Positions 49,470 to 61,550 of a stretch of DNA of 64,000 nt are shown here, one piece after another. The DNA is taken from contig CM119267.1 of the NCBI GenBank assembly GCA_051294375.1, positions 6,534,367-6,598,366 of the forward strand, given 5' to 3'. Both the position numbers and the translations under genes were made by a program. Each line of letters begins with the position of its first letter. Positions within the stretch are counted from its first letter, which is position 1. The notes under the pieces were generated by a model, which saw only the letters and a program-made list of their open reading frames with translations, had not been told where the DNA came from and searched no databases. Origin of the DNA: Paraspadella gotoi. Its lineage: Eukaryota > Chaetognatha.

Positions 49470-50095
49470 AATTAATTCTTGAATATCCTGAAGTTTCAGA
49501 AGTTTAAACAAATATTCTTAATAAGTCCTTTACTACTGTCTACAATTATTCAATAAAAATGGGAGTTTTAAATGAGGAAGCTGATGTGCTTATCAATTCA
49601 AATTGCTTCCAATTTCAACACCAGCAGAGGAAGCTGAAGTAATTTGAAGATATTAGTTTCCGCGGAATAATCAAATATATTTATAACTTCTTAAAATCGT
49701 AAATCCTAAAAGATTTGAATACGTTATTATCAATAAAAACTATATTCAACCAACTAATCACTACTGATCCAGCAACCACAAAATCAAGCGTTGACACAAA
49801 TGTTGAAGCACTGACAGTAAGTTTTTCATGCATATCCATTTGACGAGTGGAGTTAGAGGATTAATATTGCGATTATTCAAAGTTCGTCCGAGTGCTGTTT
49901 AACAAATTCGAATACTCCAGAAATAAAGAAAGCAAAAGGGCGATATATAGTTTGCGTATGCTACTCATGGCTGAATAAGTACTACCCTTAAGTGACGAAA
50001 ACCAACAGTGCTCACTGCTTAGAAGAATTTCATTCCGGCTCGATAATTCACTTTGCGGCTTGTCGGTCCCACCCCAAAATCTTGTCAATAATCTA
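49470..50095 (-). CDS. Two exons of the unrecognised protein (noisy copy 2)
   Basis: Matches 45317-45824 in order and sequence but with many single-base deletions, so the frame is broken in places. Its upstream part extends further, to about 50088, and reads TRFWGGTDKPQSELSSRNEI, LLSSEHCWFSSLKGSTYSAM, then SIRKLYIALLLSLFLEYSN, joining the start of the copy 1 exon. Either a degraded tandem duplicate or the same locus assembled twice. The second is favoured because neighbouring blocks show the same error style. Confidence 0.45.
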
Positions 50096-50109
50096 TCAGA
50101 ACTCGAATT

Positions 50110-51450
50110 ATGATAAATTTATGCAAAAACAAGTTTGAGCAAACAATGTCGGATCTGTCCACGATCATTATCGGTAATTAATTCATGTAATTAATTAATT
50201 AATTAGGCAATTAATAATTTGATCCAAAATTTTGTTTAGGTCTTGTCGTCACTAACCACGACAAAAGCAATGGCGACATGAAATATGCCAATAACGATTG
50301 ACTTTGATGATTGATTGAATAATTAATTAATTAATAGATATATAAATTGATTGATTGAAAAATTAATAAATAGATAAATTGATTGATTGAATAATTAATT
50401 GATTGATTAAATGACTGATTAATTAATGAATTATTAATTAATTGACTAATTGATTAATTAACTGATTAATTATTTGATTAATTAATACATCTTGTATTTA
50501 CATTTAATATAAAAAGAACAAGTTTGAGCAATTAATTAATTAAAGTAATTAAATAATAACTTAATAATTAATTAATTCAAGTTAATTAATTAATTAATTA
50601 GTCAATTAAATAATTAACTTGGTTAATTGACTGATTAATTAAAAACTGATTAATTAATTGACTAATTGATGAATTAACTTATTAATTATTTGACAGACAG
50701 ACAGACATCGTTTTTTTGCATAATTTATCGGACCGACAAAGTGAATTATAGAGTATCAGCAGATAAGCTTATAAGCAGATCCGACTAAAAAGAAGCATAA
50801 TCAATTAGTGTAACAGGTTTTTTTTTCCATTTAAACTAATTTCCACTCGGAGGATTCCATCGAAACTTCATATCCAGCTCAATCACACACTTCCCTACCC
50901 ACACACAAAATTCCATTTCAATCCATCCATCCAATCACAAGTAATTGATGTTTTTTGCTAAGGTGGGACAGACGGACGGACAGACAGACAGACGGACATC
51001 ATTTTTTTTGCATAATTTATCACAATTCGATAACGATGTTCTGACATGATATAAGTGAATGCCCGACAAGATTGAGGGGTTGGACCGACGGATCGACAAA
51101 GTGAATTATAGAGTCGGGATCTGCAAAAAAATGATGTCCGTCCGTCTGTCAAAAAAGTAAAATCACTGTTTGATTAGGCCTTTTTATAATAAATAATGAT
51201 AGAAGCTGCATTATTAAATTAATTAACTATTTAATTAATTATTGATTATTTAATTAATTATTAAATTATTATAATAACGAAAACGATGACAAAGTCAAAG
51301 ACGACGTTGAAAAAACCTAAACCGATGACGTCGCCAGAGAAGATTATTTAAAAAAGTAATTGTTATAAATTACTTAACCATTATTACTTAATTAATAAAT
51401 GTTTAATTAATCAATTATTTAATGATCGTGGGAAATGGTTATAAGAGCAA
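50110..51450. repeat. ATTA-rich arrays and family E fragments
   Basis: 50110-50310 matches 39960-40110. 50170-50690 and 51200-51420 are arrays of ATTAATTAATTAA with GATTGATT and GACTAATT variants. 50690-51120 carries GACAGACAGACATCG, GACCGACAAAGTGAATTATAG and TTCCACTCGGAGGATTCCAT segments of family E. No gene seen. Confidence 0.6.
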
Positions 51451-51636
51451 AACATTCATTTGCAGGGAAGGTTTGGACCAGGGCAAAAAACCGGGAGCTG
51501 AAGCGTTAACCCAAGGTAATATTACGGTGATGATGGATATTACAGTCACATCTAATAGGTACTGATTAGGATGAAACATTATGAAAACGAAAATAAGGCG
51601 GGTCTAACAGAGATCACAAAAATAAACAAGATTTAT

Positions 51637-52036
51637 TATGGTGGACCAAAATCCACNNNNNNNNNNNNNNNNNNNNNNNNNNNNNNNNNNNNNNNNNNNN
51701 NNNNNNNNNNNNNNNNNNNNNNNNNNNNNNNNNNNNNNNNNNNNNNNNNNNNNNNNNNNNNNNNNNNNNNNNNNNNNNNNNNNNNNNNNNNNNNNNNNNN
51801 NNNNNNNNNNNNNNNNNNNNNNNNNNNNNNNNNNNNNNNNNNNNNNNNNNNNNNNNNNNNNNNNNNNNNNNNNNNNNNNNNNNNNNNNNNNNNNNNNNNN
51901 NNNNNNNNNNNNNNNNNNNNNNNNNNNNNNNNNNNNNNNNNNNNNNNNNNNNNNNNNNNNNNNNNNNNNNNNNNNNNNNNNNNNTTATATTGAACGGTTC
52001 TGTCATTAATACATAATAATAATTGCTGTCTCTTCA
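51637..52036 (+). mobile_element. tRNA-derived SINE, family A, copy 5, with N gap
   Basis: Starts with the hairpin leader (TATGGTGGACCAAAATCCAC) at 51637 and resumes after the gap with TTATATTGAACGGTTCTGTC and the GCTGTCTCTTC tail. The missing middle (51657-51984, 328 N) is longer than a normal copy, so the gap size is an estimate or hides another insertion. Confidence 0.75.
51657..51984. other. Assembly gap, 328 N
   Basis: Run of N inside a SINE. Frames crossing it are artefacts. Confidence 0.95.
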
Positions 52037-52061
52037 TTATTATATTTTATTTATTTTATTA

Positions 52062-52652
52062 ACATCTGGCCCATAATTATTGAGAAGGCTTCCGGGGCCT
52101 GTAGACGGCGTCCAGGACGCCGTAGAAAGCTCCTTTTTTTTTAAATAAAGCCTAGGATGTTTGTCTACCAAACTGTGAATTTTTTTTTTTATCGGCCCGC
52201 GCGTTTTCAAGATGCAGTCAATTTCCTCTGAAGCGCGCCGTCAAGTCATTGCCCAATTCTACCAACAGCATTTACTTTACAGTATTTTTTGAAGCTAAAT
52301 GTTAGCCGTCCATCTATATATCGCGTAATACAAAGAGTAAAGTCTGGAGATACTCTCAAACACAAAAAGGCGCAGGGCGGCCAAGAAAACTCCTGGCAAG
52401 ACAGTTGCGCACCGTCGTGAAAGGAAAGGAAAATAAAGTAGGGTTTTTTACTAGAAAGCTGGCGTCTCGATTTAAAGGTCCCTACGCCACATTTCACTAA
52501 AAAATTGTGACTTTTTTTGGTTCAACTTGTTCGTCTGTATTTAGTTAGCGTTATTAGTATTAAAAAATTATATTTTGTATTTATATTTACAATAAAATGT
52601 TATAAACTGTAACACATTCAATCTTTTGTCTCAATAATTATGGGCCAGATGT
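52062..52652 (+). mobile_element. Tc1/mariner-type element, internally deleted
   Basis: 591 bp bounded by perfect 24-bp terminal inverted repeats (52062-52085 and 52629-52652, starting ACATCTGGCCCATAATTATT) and by TA on each side, the hallmark target of Tc1/mariner elements. From ATG 52212 a broken frame keeps the start of a Tc1-type helix-turn-helix domain: SISSEARRQVIAQFYQQ, then KLNVSRPSIYRVIQRVKSGD and, after a frameshift, KGAGRPRKL. The DDE catalytic region is absent, so it could only move using another element's transposase. Confidence 0.88.
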
Positions 52653-52654
52653 TA

Positions 52655-54600
52655 TAAAATGGAAGCCATTTAAATCATCAGATGATGCTTGATATGATTT
52701 TTTTTTTTTTAAATTTTGACTTTTGATTGCATTCAAATAAGCTTAGAAAGTTTGATATTACAACTTTTAATTTTTTGTCAATAAAAATCATTAAAAACTG
52801 TCAAATTTACTAATGATACAAAATGACAATGATTATTTTTTCAGAGTTTTTTTAATTTTTGTGCCACTTGTAATAATAACAATCATCTAACTTCTTGATC
52901 TCTAAAAGAATCTGTTTTTAAAAATGTCAATCTAAAAAAAAACTCATTTTTAAAAATAATTTAAATGAAATGCTTTAATACGTGAATTTAATATCAAATT
53001 TAACATTATAACACAATGAAAGTATAAGGACAAAAGACTAATATTTCATGATAAATGTTGAATTCTGGGCCTCTTTAGTAGTATAGTAAACGACTATAGC
53101 CCTACCTAATTCTTTCTACGATAGTGCCATAGCAAGTCAATTTCTGCTTAATTTATCGTAGACTTTTATAAATAAAATAGACGAGAATCTAGCTTAAAAA
53201 AAAATTCAACATTTTTCTAATAGAGAATTCCGTCAATCTGACTACCCAAATTGCAAACGCGTTTGCCAGAAATTCGGTAAAAAAAACACTTGTAAAAACG
53301 CACGATTCCGAGAGCGTTACATCTGAAGAGCTTGTCCTATTCGTTTATGGCATTTGATAAAGGATTTAATATCAAACAAGCCAGGGGAAATGCACTACTC
53401 ATCTCCGAGAATTTTCAAATCTCATTTTTACTATAGAAATGAAAGGGAAAGTTTACAAACTTAAAAATTTCAAATGGGATTGCTATATGTTCCTGTTACA
53501 TGAGCGACTTCGAATTTCGCGATTCTGATAGCTTTGTGTCTGAAGAGCTTGTCCTATTTTTCTTTTTTCATTTTATAATGATTTGCATAAAAATGATTAG
53601 GTTTAAATGAAATAGTCCGGTTTGAATCGCGAAATTTTTATTTAAAAAGAAATTTAAAAAGGAAGGTTGGAAAAAAACCTGATTTTTCCTAATATCTTTT
53701 TAAGTAATAAAGATAAAAGGGATGGCAATAGTACCAAATAATAATCATAGGGCACATACAAGATACAATTTAGAATTACTTATGCTGAAACTCCTTACAG
53801 GGTGAGTGTCAAAACTAAGTCAAAATTATAATGAGTTTTAAAACTAATGACACCCATAAGAATAAATGAAAAATTTAATTCTTTTAATGATTCTGAAAGA
53901 AAAAAGGCTAAATTGTACTCTAGTAAACTTTAAAGTTTTTTGGATAAAGAAAATGTGAATTTTTTGTCACTTAAATATTTGCTTGTCTGATTTTACAAGC
54001 ATGCTTACAAATTCTACAAAATATTATTTACCCCATCACAGCCTAAGTATTTATCCTTCTTTTCCACCAGCAAAAAGTAAACATTATCTATTGAAGAGAA
54101 CAGGGATGTTTACTGAAAGGAGCAGGAAGACATTCAACTTCTTCACTTTGATGTTTTTTTCAATAATAAAATAAGCGAATTTTTTAATTATTTAACTCTC
54201 ACAGGCTTCATAAGATATTACACTTTCATAATATCCCAATGTTAATGTAATTTTTATTATATTTTTACCAAGAAATCATAAAATAACAGAAAGTTGTGGG
54301 ATTCCCTTCGCTCATTTAAGAAAAAAATTAACTAGCGGAATTATAAGTTTGTAAGAGGAAGTCAGAATCGGCGAAAATCTTAAAAGGCGAGAATGTTGAA
54401 AAAAAGGGGTGGAATTTTTATGGGTTTCCTAAGATTTCTCCACAATGTGAGGTCCGATTAAAGCAAAACTGAGATTTACAATATTCCCGTCATTTCACAT
54501 CTATCGATATGAAAATATAAGAAAAAAGTCACTGGCTTCTTTTTCTATAGCGGCTTTCCTAATAAAAACTTTTTCCCAAGGAAAAAGAAATTAACCTATT
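52655..54600. other. Gene-free AT-rich stretch
   Basis: No convincing exon. A local duplication is visible: ATCTGAAGAGCTTGTCCTATTC near 53321 and GTCTGAAGAGCTTGTCCTATTT near 53539. If flanking exons are one gene, this is intron. Confidence 0.45.
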
Positions 54601-54618
54601 CAGTAATTTACATTTTAC

Positions 54619-54982
54619 CTGAAGTCCGTAAATCGACATTTAAGGTCTTCGCTGTCTGCCTTCAAAACCTTCTCAATATAATTTTTTAAGTCATAAGATT
54701 TTATGCTTACTATATCCAATTTGCTTTGGTTAGATTTTATCTTAAGAATGTTTAGTTTATCCCTTTTGTCAAAATAAATAGAACAAGTTTCTTGTTCAGT
54801 TACAGAGACAAAAAGATCCAATTTGTAAACTTTGGGTTTCATATTATTTTTAGGGATATTGTGATTAACCATCTTCGGGGAAGAACCATAATAAAATAAT
54901 ATTTTATCCTTTTCTCTAATCATCACAATCATATAACCACGTCTTGATTCAAAGGTAGATACAATTATTTGCACAACTTCTC
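54619..54982 (-). CDS. Internal exon of an unrecognised gene
   Basis: A 364-nt exon with acceptor TTTTTTAG/GAG at 54982 and donor TTCAG/GTAAAA at 54619. It stays open throughout, encoding about 121 residues including GEVVQIIVSTFESRRGYMIV, MIREKDKILFYYGSSPK, KPKVYKLDLFVSVTEQETC and KNYIEKVLKADSEDLKCRF. Alternating hydrophobic strands, then a helical end, fit a beta-rich extracellular protein. It is upstream of and in the same orientation as 49470-50095, 45317-45824 and 32995-34133, so one large gene is possible. No family recognised. Confidence 0.55.
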
Positions 54983-54984
54983 CT

Positions 54985-56069
54985 AAAAAACGGAAATAAA
55001 TTTAAATGATTTTAGAAGTGAAGCGAAATACTTAATCATTTTAGATAATACTTAGTAAATAATTGATGTACCATGATACAATACTTGGGCAATGCGCATA
55101 TTTGATACATGTGACCATCAAGAAAAAATCATTCATGTAACCAACAAAAAAGTCGATGCAGCTTAACTCGATTAATATTTAGTCTTAGATAGTTTCAACT
55201 TCATAGGAAAACAAACCAATGGCTGCGCCAATATATGTACATCACTTTTAAGGGCTTAAACTGAACTGTTACTGTGGCACTAATAATATTTTGCTACTTA
55301 CAAAAATACTTTATAACTCAAAAAGAAAATTATTAGTTTGTTGAAGCCCTATAATAAAATAAGGTGAAAACACAACAAAAATTTAATGGAATTGTTTTTT
55401 TGTTTTGCTTTGAAAAATGCTCTTTTGTTTGTACCGCTCTGGTTTATTAAAATAATAATTTTAAAAAAATTACTATTTTGTGTAAAGTAATGCAAGTGAA
55501 GATCAAGTGGGTACAGACAGAAAAGCAAATTTCTTTAGAAAATATAGGAAAAATGCTCATAGTAAATTAGGAGACAAATCCTCCTAGTAGGAAAAAATTG
55601 AATAAGAAAAAAAAAGAAAAAAATTGAACAATTTCAGGGGTTAAGTAAATCACTAAAGTGATTTACAAAATTGTTTTGTCCATATATATTTCGACTTAGT
55701 TGGTATGCCATTATTAATGCAATAAATGAATAAAGGAGACAAAATAATAGAGAAGACAAAGTGAGAAAGAGAGATATATGAAGAAGGCGGGGGGGATCCC
55801 CATTTTGGAATCAGTTTTAGTCTGCCTGAATGTTATGACCTTTTTTCTTATTTGTCCTCTCTCTGTCTTAAGTACATTTTGTCTTGTAGGGGTACATAAT
55901 ATTTTATTAGCAGGTTAAATAACAGAAGGAAACGGAGAGACATTAAATGTACAAGATATTGAGATGAGACTAACTAGAGAAACGGGGCACCGGCTAAGAA
56001 AGAGAGAGAGTGTGTCAGTAGCCGGCTTCCCTTGCGACCACCAAACATAGTGGCCAACTAGGGTCAACC
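54985..56069. other. Gene-free stretch
   Basis: AT-rich to about 55750, then GA-rich and more balanced sequence. The open frame at 55915-56121 on the minus strand lacks any domain and overlaps the hairpin at 56070. No feature supported. Confidence 0.45.
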
Positions 56070-56098
56070 CTGTGGCGACGAAACCGTCGTCGCCACAG
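56070..56098. repeat. Perfect 12-bp GC-rich hairpin
   Basis: CTGTGGCGACGA (56070-56081) and TCGTCGCCACAG (56087-56098) are exact reverse complements around AACCG. It stands out in an AT-rich region. Function unknown. Confidence 0.8.
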
Positions 56099-56459
56099 TC
56101 TCCTTTTTTCATTCTTACCATAAAAAAACATTTTTTTGTTCTCCTATTACACCATCTTCTCTATTATAAAAATATACTCGTACAAACGCCGCAGTGTCAC
56201 TGGGGCGCAAAAAAAAGTAGCCACTTTTTCACATCGAAAAAAATCGTATTGGATGGCTAAAATCTACAATATAGAAATAAAACACAAAGCTTTTTGAAAG
56301 ATGAAGCAATTGGTCCAAGTCTAATTTAAAATCGGAGCGAAAGGCGTTTTGGACAAGTTATTAGGACCATCAAAAAATTTGTTAACAAAAATGGAACTAA
56401 TTTTAGGTTGTTTCTTTTTTTTGAGCAGCATCCGACTCTAATGTCTACAGTAACTCTAA

Positions 56460-58285
56460 CCTTTGTCTCGCCAGGTCGCCGTCGGCTCCGGACACTACCC
56501 CTCAATATTGGTCGGGCACATCGACTTAAATCATGTCAGAACCATCGAATTATGGATTAATTATGCAAGAAAGACGAAACGATGGTCCGTCGTCCGTCTG
56601 TCTGCCGTCCGTCCCACCTTAGCGAAAAAACTCCAATTACTCGGATTTGGATTGGCATTTAGGTGAATTGCGATCTTACTGAGATCCTCACATTAGCACG
56701 CCCTATATGCTAACCCTTTCACAAACCATAATACGGTGTAGTGGGGTGTAGGAAACTCGTGTGAATTGAGACGTGGATATGAAAGTTTCGAGGGAATCGC
56801 TGCAAGTGGAAATTGGTTTAATGGAAAAAACAAAAAAATATATTTCACTATTTGAACGCCACATTGCTCATGAGGGATAGGGCAATTGACTTGAAATATT
56901 GTATGATGGTAGGAAAGTGTGTGATTGATCGAGCTTGATATAAGTTTCGATGGAATCGTGCATTGGAAATGAGTTTAAATTGGAAAAAACAAAATCATAT
57001 TTACTTGAAGTATTTTTACTTAAATTTACTCATAATTATTATGTTTATTAAAAATTGGATAGATAAATCGAAATTGAATTTTGTGTGTGGGGTAGGAAAG
57101 TATGTGATAAAGCTGGATATAAAATTTTTGATGGAATCGTTAGGAGTGGAAAAGAGTTCAAATTAGAAAAACCAAAAGACACATTTATTTTGAATTTTTT
57201 AAAGATTCTCTCTCTCTATCTCTCTCTGATTAATTGACCAAATTTATGCCAGTTGACCAAATTCTTAAAGTTGACCAAATTCTGCAATTGATCAAGTTCT
57301 GCAAGTTGATCAAGTTCTGCAAGTTGACCAAATTATGCGTTGACCAAATTATGCCAGTTGACCAAATTAGGCCAGTTGAAAAATTAGCCAGTTGACCAAA
57401 TTATGCCGGTTGACCAAATTATCTTAATCTTGATCAAATTATTCAGTGACCAAATTATCAGATGATCACTATGTCAGTTGACTCAATTGATCTTAATTTA
57501 GTATCCAAGATTACAACTTATTTCATTAGATGGACCAATATATTGTCAGTTAGACCAAATTATGTCAAAACAGGCCAGTTATCATGTAGACAAATTATGT
57601 CAGTTAACCAAATTATGTCAGTTGACAAATTATTACAAGTTGTTAAATTATGCAAGTTGACCAATTAGCTTATTACCATCTTAATTATCGATTGACCTGG
57701 AATTTTGTATTGAGTCAGAAAAGTGTGTGATTGAACAGGAAACCAAGTTTCGATGGAATTTTGGTATGGATATGAGTTTAAATGGAAAAAAACAAAAAAC
57801 TGTCACTAATTGATTATATCTTTTATCCTTTAATAATCAAATAATTAATCAGTTAATAAATCAATAGTCAATTAATTAATCAATAATTAATTAATCAGTC
57901 AATCAATCCGCCATCGTTCCACCTTAGCAAAAAGCTCCAATAACTCGTGATTGGCTGGTTGGATTGGAATGAAATTTTGTGTGTGGGTAGGAAAGTGTGT
58001 GATATAAAGCTGGATATAAAGTTTCGACGGAATCGTGTGAGTGGAAATGAGTTTAAGTGGAAAAACAATAAGTCGCATTTACTAAAATTTTTTACTTATT
58101 TAACTAATAAGTACTCTAATTAATCATAATTGGATGGAAGATTGAGTTAATTTTGTGTGGGTAGAAAAGATGTGTAACGATGCTTGATATAAAGTGTTCG
58201 GTGGAAGCGTTACTAGTGGAATGAGTTAAATGAAAAAAATATGAGTCAATTGTACGATTGAATTTTGGTCTATATGTATTGTACC
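56460..58285. repeat. Repeat family E array
   Basis: A unit containing GGTAGGAAAGTGTGTGAT, GGATATAAAGTTTCGA, TGGAATCGTG, AGTGGAAATGAGTTTAAA and TGGAAAAAACA recurs at about 56750, 56900, 57080, 57720, 57970 and 58160, and again at 58670, 60090, 61560, 61690 and 63090. Inverted copies are at 44250-44530, 46360-46640 and 50810-50960. 56460-56640 carries the linked CCGTCCGTCTGTCTG-type segment. Non-coding, partly tandem. Confidence 0.65.
57235..57665. repeat. About 18-bp minisatellite (GTTGACCAAATTATGCCA)
   Basis: Roughly 20 imperfect units of GTTGACCAAATTATGCCA and variants (CTGCAA, GATCAAGTT) in direct orientation. The right part is more degraded with indels. Embedded in the family E array. 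Confidence 0.85.
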
Positions 58286-58289
58286 CTAA

Positions 58290-58612
58290 TAGCAATCGCA
58301 GGATATGAATGCAAAAATCGATTCGATCAAGCGAATGAATCGCCGAATCCTGATTGGTCAAGCACGAATCGGAATCGACCAATCAGGCTTGCAGGCAATC
58401 ATTGAAGTAAATTTTACCGACGTGCCGATCCTCTCCCAGATATAAATAGACTTAGCTTGTTCTAGTTTCAAGTAGAATTATCAAGACTCCTGCTGCGCGT
58501 CTCACCGTCACTTTATTTCAGAACTAAAACCTCTTCTTTGATTTCGTTAGAAATCCATGAGTTTTTCCTTAAAGTGGCTGCAGCGTGGGATTCGAACCCA
58601 CGCCTCCGAACG
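58290..58612 (+). mobile_element. LTR fragment with tRNA-Leu-like site, copy 2
   Basis: Matches 42893-43281: CGTGC and CCAATCAGGCTTGCAG region, TATA box (AGATATAAATAGAC, about 58438-58451), GTCTCACCGT, GAAATCCATGAGTTTTTCCT, then TGGCTGCAGCGTGGGATTCG and on to CGCCTCCGAA at 58575-58612, complementary to a tRNA-Leu 3' half. The AATAAA of copy 1 is altered here. No internal coding region follows. Confidence 0.6.
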
Positions 58613-58649
58613 AGATGATTTCGTCATAGAAATCAATCGAGTTTTTTTA

Positions 58650-61005
58650 AACTTGATAGGATGAGATGATTTTGTGAGCGGGTAGGAAAGTGTGTGAAGA
58701 AGCTAGATATAAGTTTTGACGGAATTGTGCCAGTGGAAATGAGTTTAAATGGAAAAAACATAAGTCACATTTACTTGAATCTTTTTTATTTATGATTACT
58801 AATAAATGTTATAACTAATTAATTAATTAATGTGAAAAAATGATGCAATTTAAAAAAATTATGCAAGTTGAAAAAATGATGCAAGCAGAAAAATGATGCA
58901 AGTTAAAAAAATCCTAAAAGCATAAGGATCGTCGCAATTGCAGAGAGAGAGGAGAGAGAGAGAGGAGAGGGGGAAGAGAGAGAGAGAAGAGAGCAGAAAA
59001 ATGAGCATAAGGATCGTCGCAATTGCAAAGAGAGAGAGAGAGAGAGAGGAAAAAGAGGCAGAAAAATGAGCATAAGGATCGTTGCAATTGCAAAGAGAGA
59101 AAGAGAGCAGAAAAATGAGCATAAGGATCGTCGCAATTGCAAAGAGAGAAAGAGGGAGAGAGAGAGAGCAGAAAAATGAGCATAGGATCGTTGCAATTGC
59201 AAAGAGAGATAGAGAGAAGATAGAGAGAGAGAGAGAGAGAGAAAGAGACAGACAGAGTCCGAGATAAAATTAGACGAATAAAAAGTTGTTATTTTACTTA
59301 CTGAATATAAAATACTTAAAATGCTTACAAAATACATAAAATTGATAAAGTTATTATTCCGATAACATTTTTTAATCTCATGCAATATATCAAGTAAGGC
59401 GGGCCAAATTTTACACTTTTTATAACTTCTAGTTCTCTCAAAAAATTTCTTTTTTCCTTCTACTACTAAATCGATTTTCAATGTAACTTTTTGAATTAGT
59501 TCATTGGGTTGTTGCACTGAAGCTTTTAAATATTTATTAATATATAACAAATGACAAAAAAAATTTAAAATTTGATTTTTTAGAACGGGTTCTTGTAGAG
59601 CTTAAAAAGTTAAATGAAAGTTAGTACTATAATTTTTTTCAAATTTTGACAATAAATTGGTTTAAAATAGAAAAAAACCTTAAAAAAATTATCATAATTA
59701 TCATTATTGGCTAAATTTTTTTTAAATTTTTCATTAATAAAACAAAAAAATTTTTAAAAGTTGTATTAATAACCTTTATCTAACTATTATTATTATTATA
59801 TATTTATCAGAATCTATAAAAAAAATTAATAAGCAGAAATTTTAAAAATTATTTTTATTTCATATTTCGCTTAACCATTATTTATTTGAGAGAACTTCTA
59901 GGTTTCCACCTGTTCCGGCCTAATATCTAGTAAGGCGGGCCAATATTGAACACTTTTATAACTTCTAAGTTCTCTTTAAAAATTTTTTTTCCTTTTTACT
60001 ATTAAATCGATTTTCAATGTAACTTTTTGAATTAGTTCATTGGGTTGTTGCACTGAAGCTTTTAAATATATTAAATATATAATAATTATATAGAGTTTTG
60101 ACGGAATTGTGCCAGTAGAAATGGAGTTTAGATGGAAAAAACATAAGTCACATTTACTTGAATCTTTAAATATTAATGATTAATAATAAATGTTTTAATT
60201 AATTAATTAATGTGAAAAATGATGCAAGTTAAAAAAATCTTTAAAAGCATAAAGATCGTCGCAATTGCATAAAAAAGAGAGAGAAGAGAGAGTGAGAGAG
60301 AGAGAGAGAAGGAGACAAAAATAAAATAGAGGATATTTGTTTGTTTTGATAAAATGTAAACAAAACATATTTAATAACTGTCCTAACCCAATTTTAAGGA
60401 CATCGATGATGATAAGTGAATTAAATTTAAAATTAATTATTTACATTTTGAAAATTAATTATATTAACGTTTTATTAAATTATCGTAGGCAGATCCGATC
60501 GTTGTTGCTCCAAACATTATTTTTAGTCAACAAGAGTCCGGCAATGTACCTCTCCCTCATGATTATAAAATGTTTATAATATGAACAATGTTTTTGGCGG
60601 AACTAATTTAGCATAGAATATCTGTAAGGATAGGTGTCAACCATTTTTGACCTAAATCAAATTAAAATAAGTAAGGAAACTATATAGAAAAATAATCTTT
60701 TATCATTAATCAGAAAAAAAAGTATCATCATTTTTTCCCAATTCCGTTTTCAGACTGACTTTGACTTGCTGTATTCTACTGCCTGAACCAATTAACTTTT
60801 TTCTTGCACCAATCAATAGCTTTTTAAAAAAGCTATACTTTTCATAAATATTTTCTTAAAATTAAAAAGAAATAGTGGGGGTATTTAAAGCTAACAAGTG
60901 TCTACTTTTTTTTGCGTCGGTTTATATTAGTCTCAGATATTTTCGAGAATCTCCAACTTGAATCGAGAGCTATTTGCTATTTGCCGTTTGATTGTAGGGT
61001 AGTCG
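58650..61005. repeat. Composite repeat block, copy 1
   Basis: In order: family E unit; ATGATGCAAGTT words; a tandem array of about 50-60 bp units (GAGCATAAGGATCGTCGCAATTGC plus (GA)n, 58910-59240); two copies of a segment with AAGGCGGGCCAA and CATTGGGTTGTTGCACTGAAGC (59390-59540 and 59930-60070); the GA-associated repeat (60225-60430); and AT-rich sequence ending with ACTTTTTTTTGCGTCGG. Minus-strand Leu/Ser-rich frames here are translations of the GA arrays, not genes. Confidence 0.7.
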
Positions 61006-61009
61006 GGCT

Positions 61010-61205
61010 TTTCATAAGTTCACCCCGCCTATAAGCATGACACCTTCAGTCGTGATCGGTAGCTCATTGAGTATTAGCTACCAGGATCAATCCCCAATGG
61101 TTCCTACCATGCGGGAAGCGTAAGGCTCGCTGTAAACCACCTTGGCGGCTTAGAAAACCCTAAAGCCTAGTTCCAAGCCCAGGACCCGTTCCATGCCTGC
61201 TATTA
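61010..61205 (-). mobile_element. Family D SINE-like element, inverted diverged copy
   Basis: On the minus strand it matches the 34330-35110 unit: CATGGAACGGGTCCTGGGCT-like, GCTTACAGCGAGCCTTACGC-like and TATAGGCGGGGTGAACTTATG. It carries a GATCAATCCC tRNA-like B box on the plus side. Useful for defining the family D ends. Confidence 0.55.
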
Positions 61206-61550
61206 CCTTCCCATTGTATAAATATAATAAGTAAACAAATATTCAAAAAACCAATAATTCGAAGTAAGAACAAGTTTGAGCAAACAATGTCGGATCTGCC
61301 CACGATCATTAGAGGTAATTAATAAATTAATTAATTTAATCCAAAATGTTTGTTTTTGGATCTTTTTGTCAATGACCACTAGAGTGATGTAAAAATGATA
61401 AAATTTTAGAAAATTAAAAATTAGCATATAAAATATAAAAATAAAAATTAATAAAAATATTTTAGTAAATTTATTTTTAAATTTTATAAGTGGGCAACAG
61501 TAAGCTATAAGTAAATAATAAACTAAAAGGAGAGAGGATTTCATTAATTG
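61206..61550. other. AT-rich stretch between repeat blocks
   Basis: 61260-61380 matches 39960-40110 and 50110-50310. The hydrophobic minus-strand frame at 61203-61544 is AT-driven and unsupported. Confidence 0.4.

Noticed and set aside
58910-59240. A CRISPR-like array (regular repeats with spacers)
   Set aside because: The genome is eukaryotic, the intervening sequence is GA microsatellite rather than unique spacers, and there are no cas genes.
58859-59550. Minus-strand 215-aa Ser/Leu-rich frame
   Set aside because: It translates the tandem GATCGTCGCAATTGC plus (GA)n array; period and composition follow the repeat.
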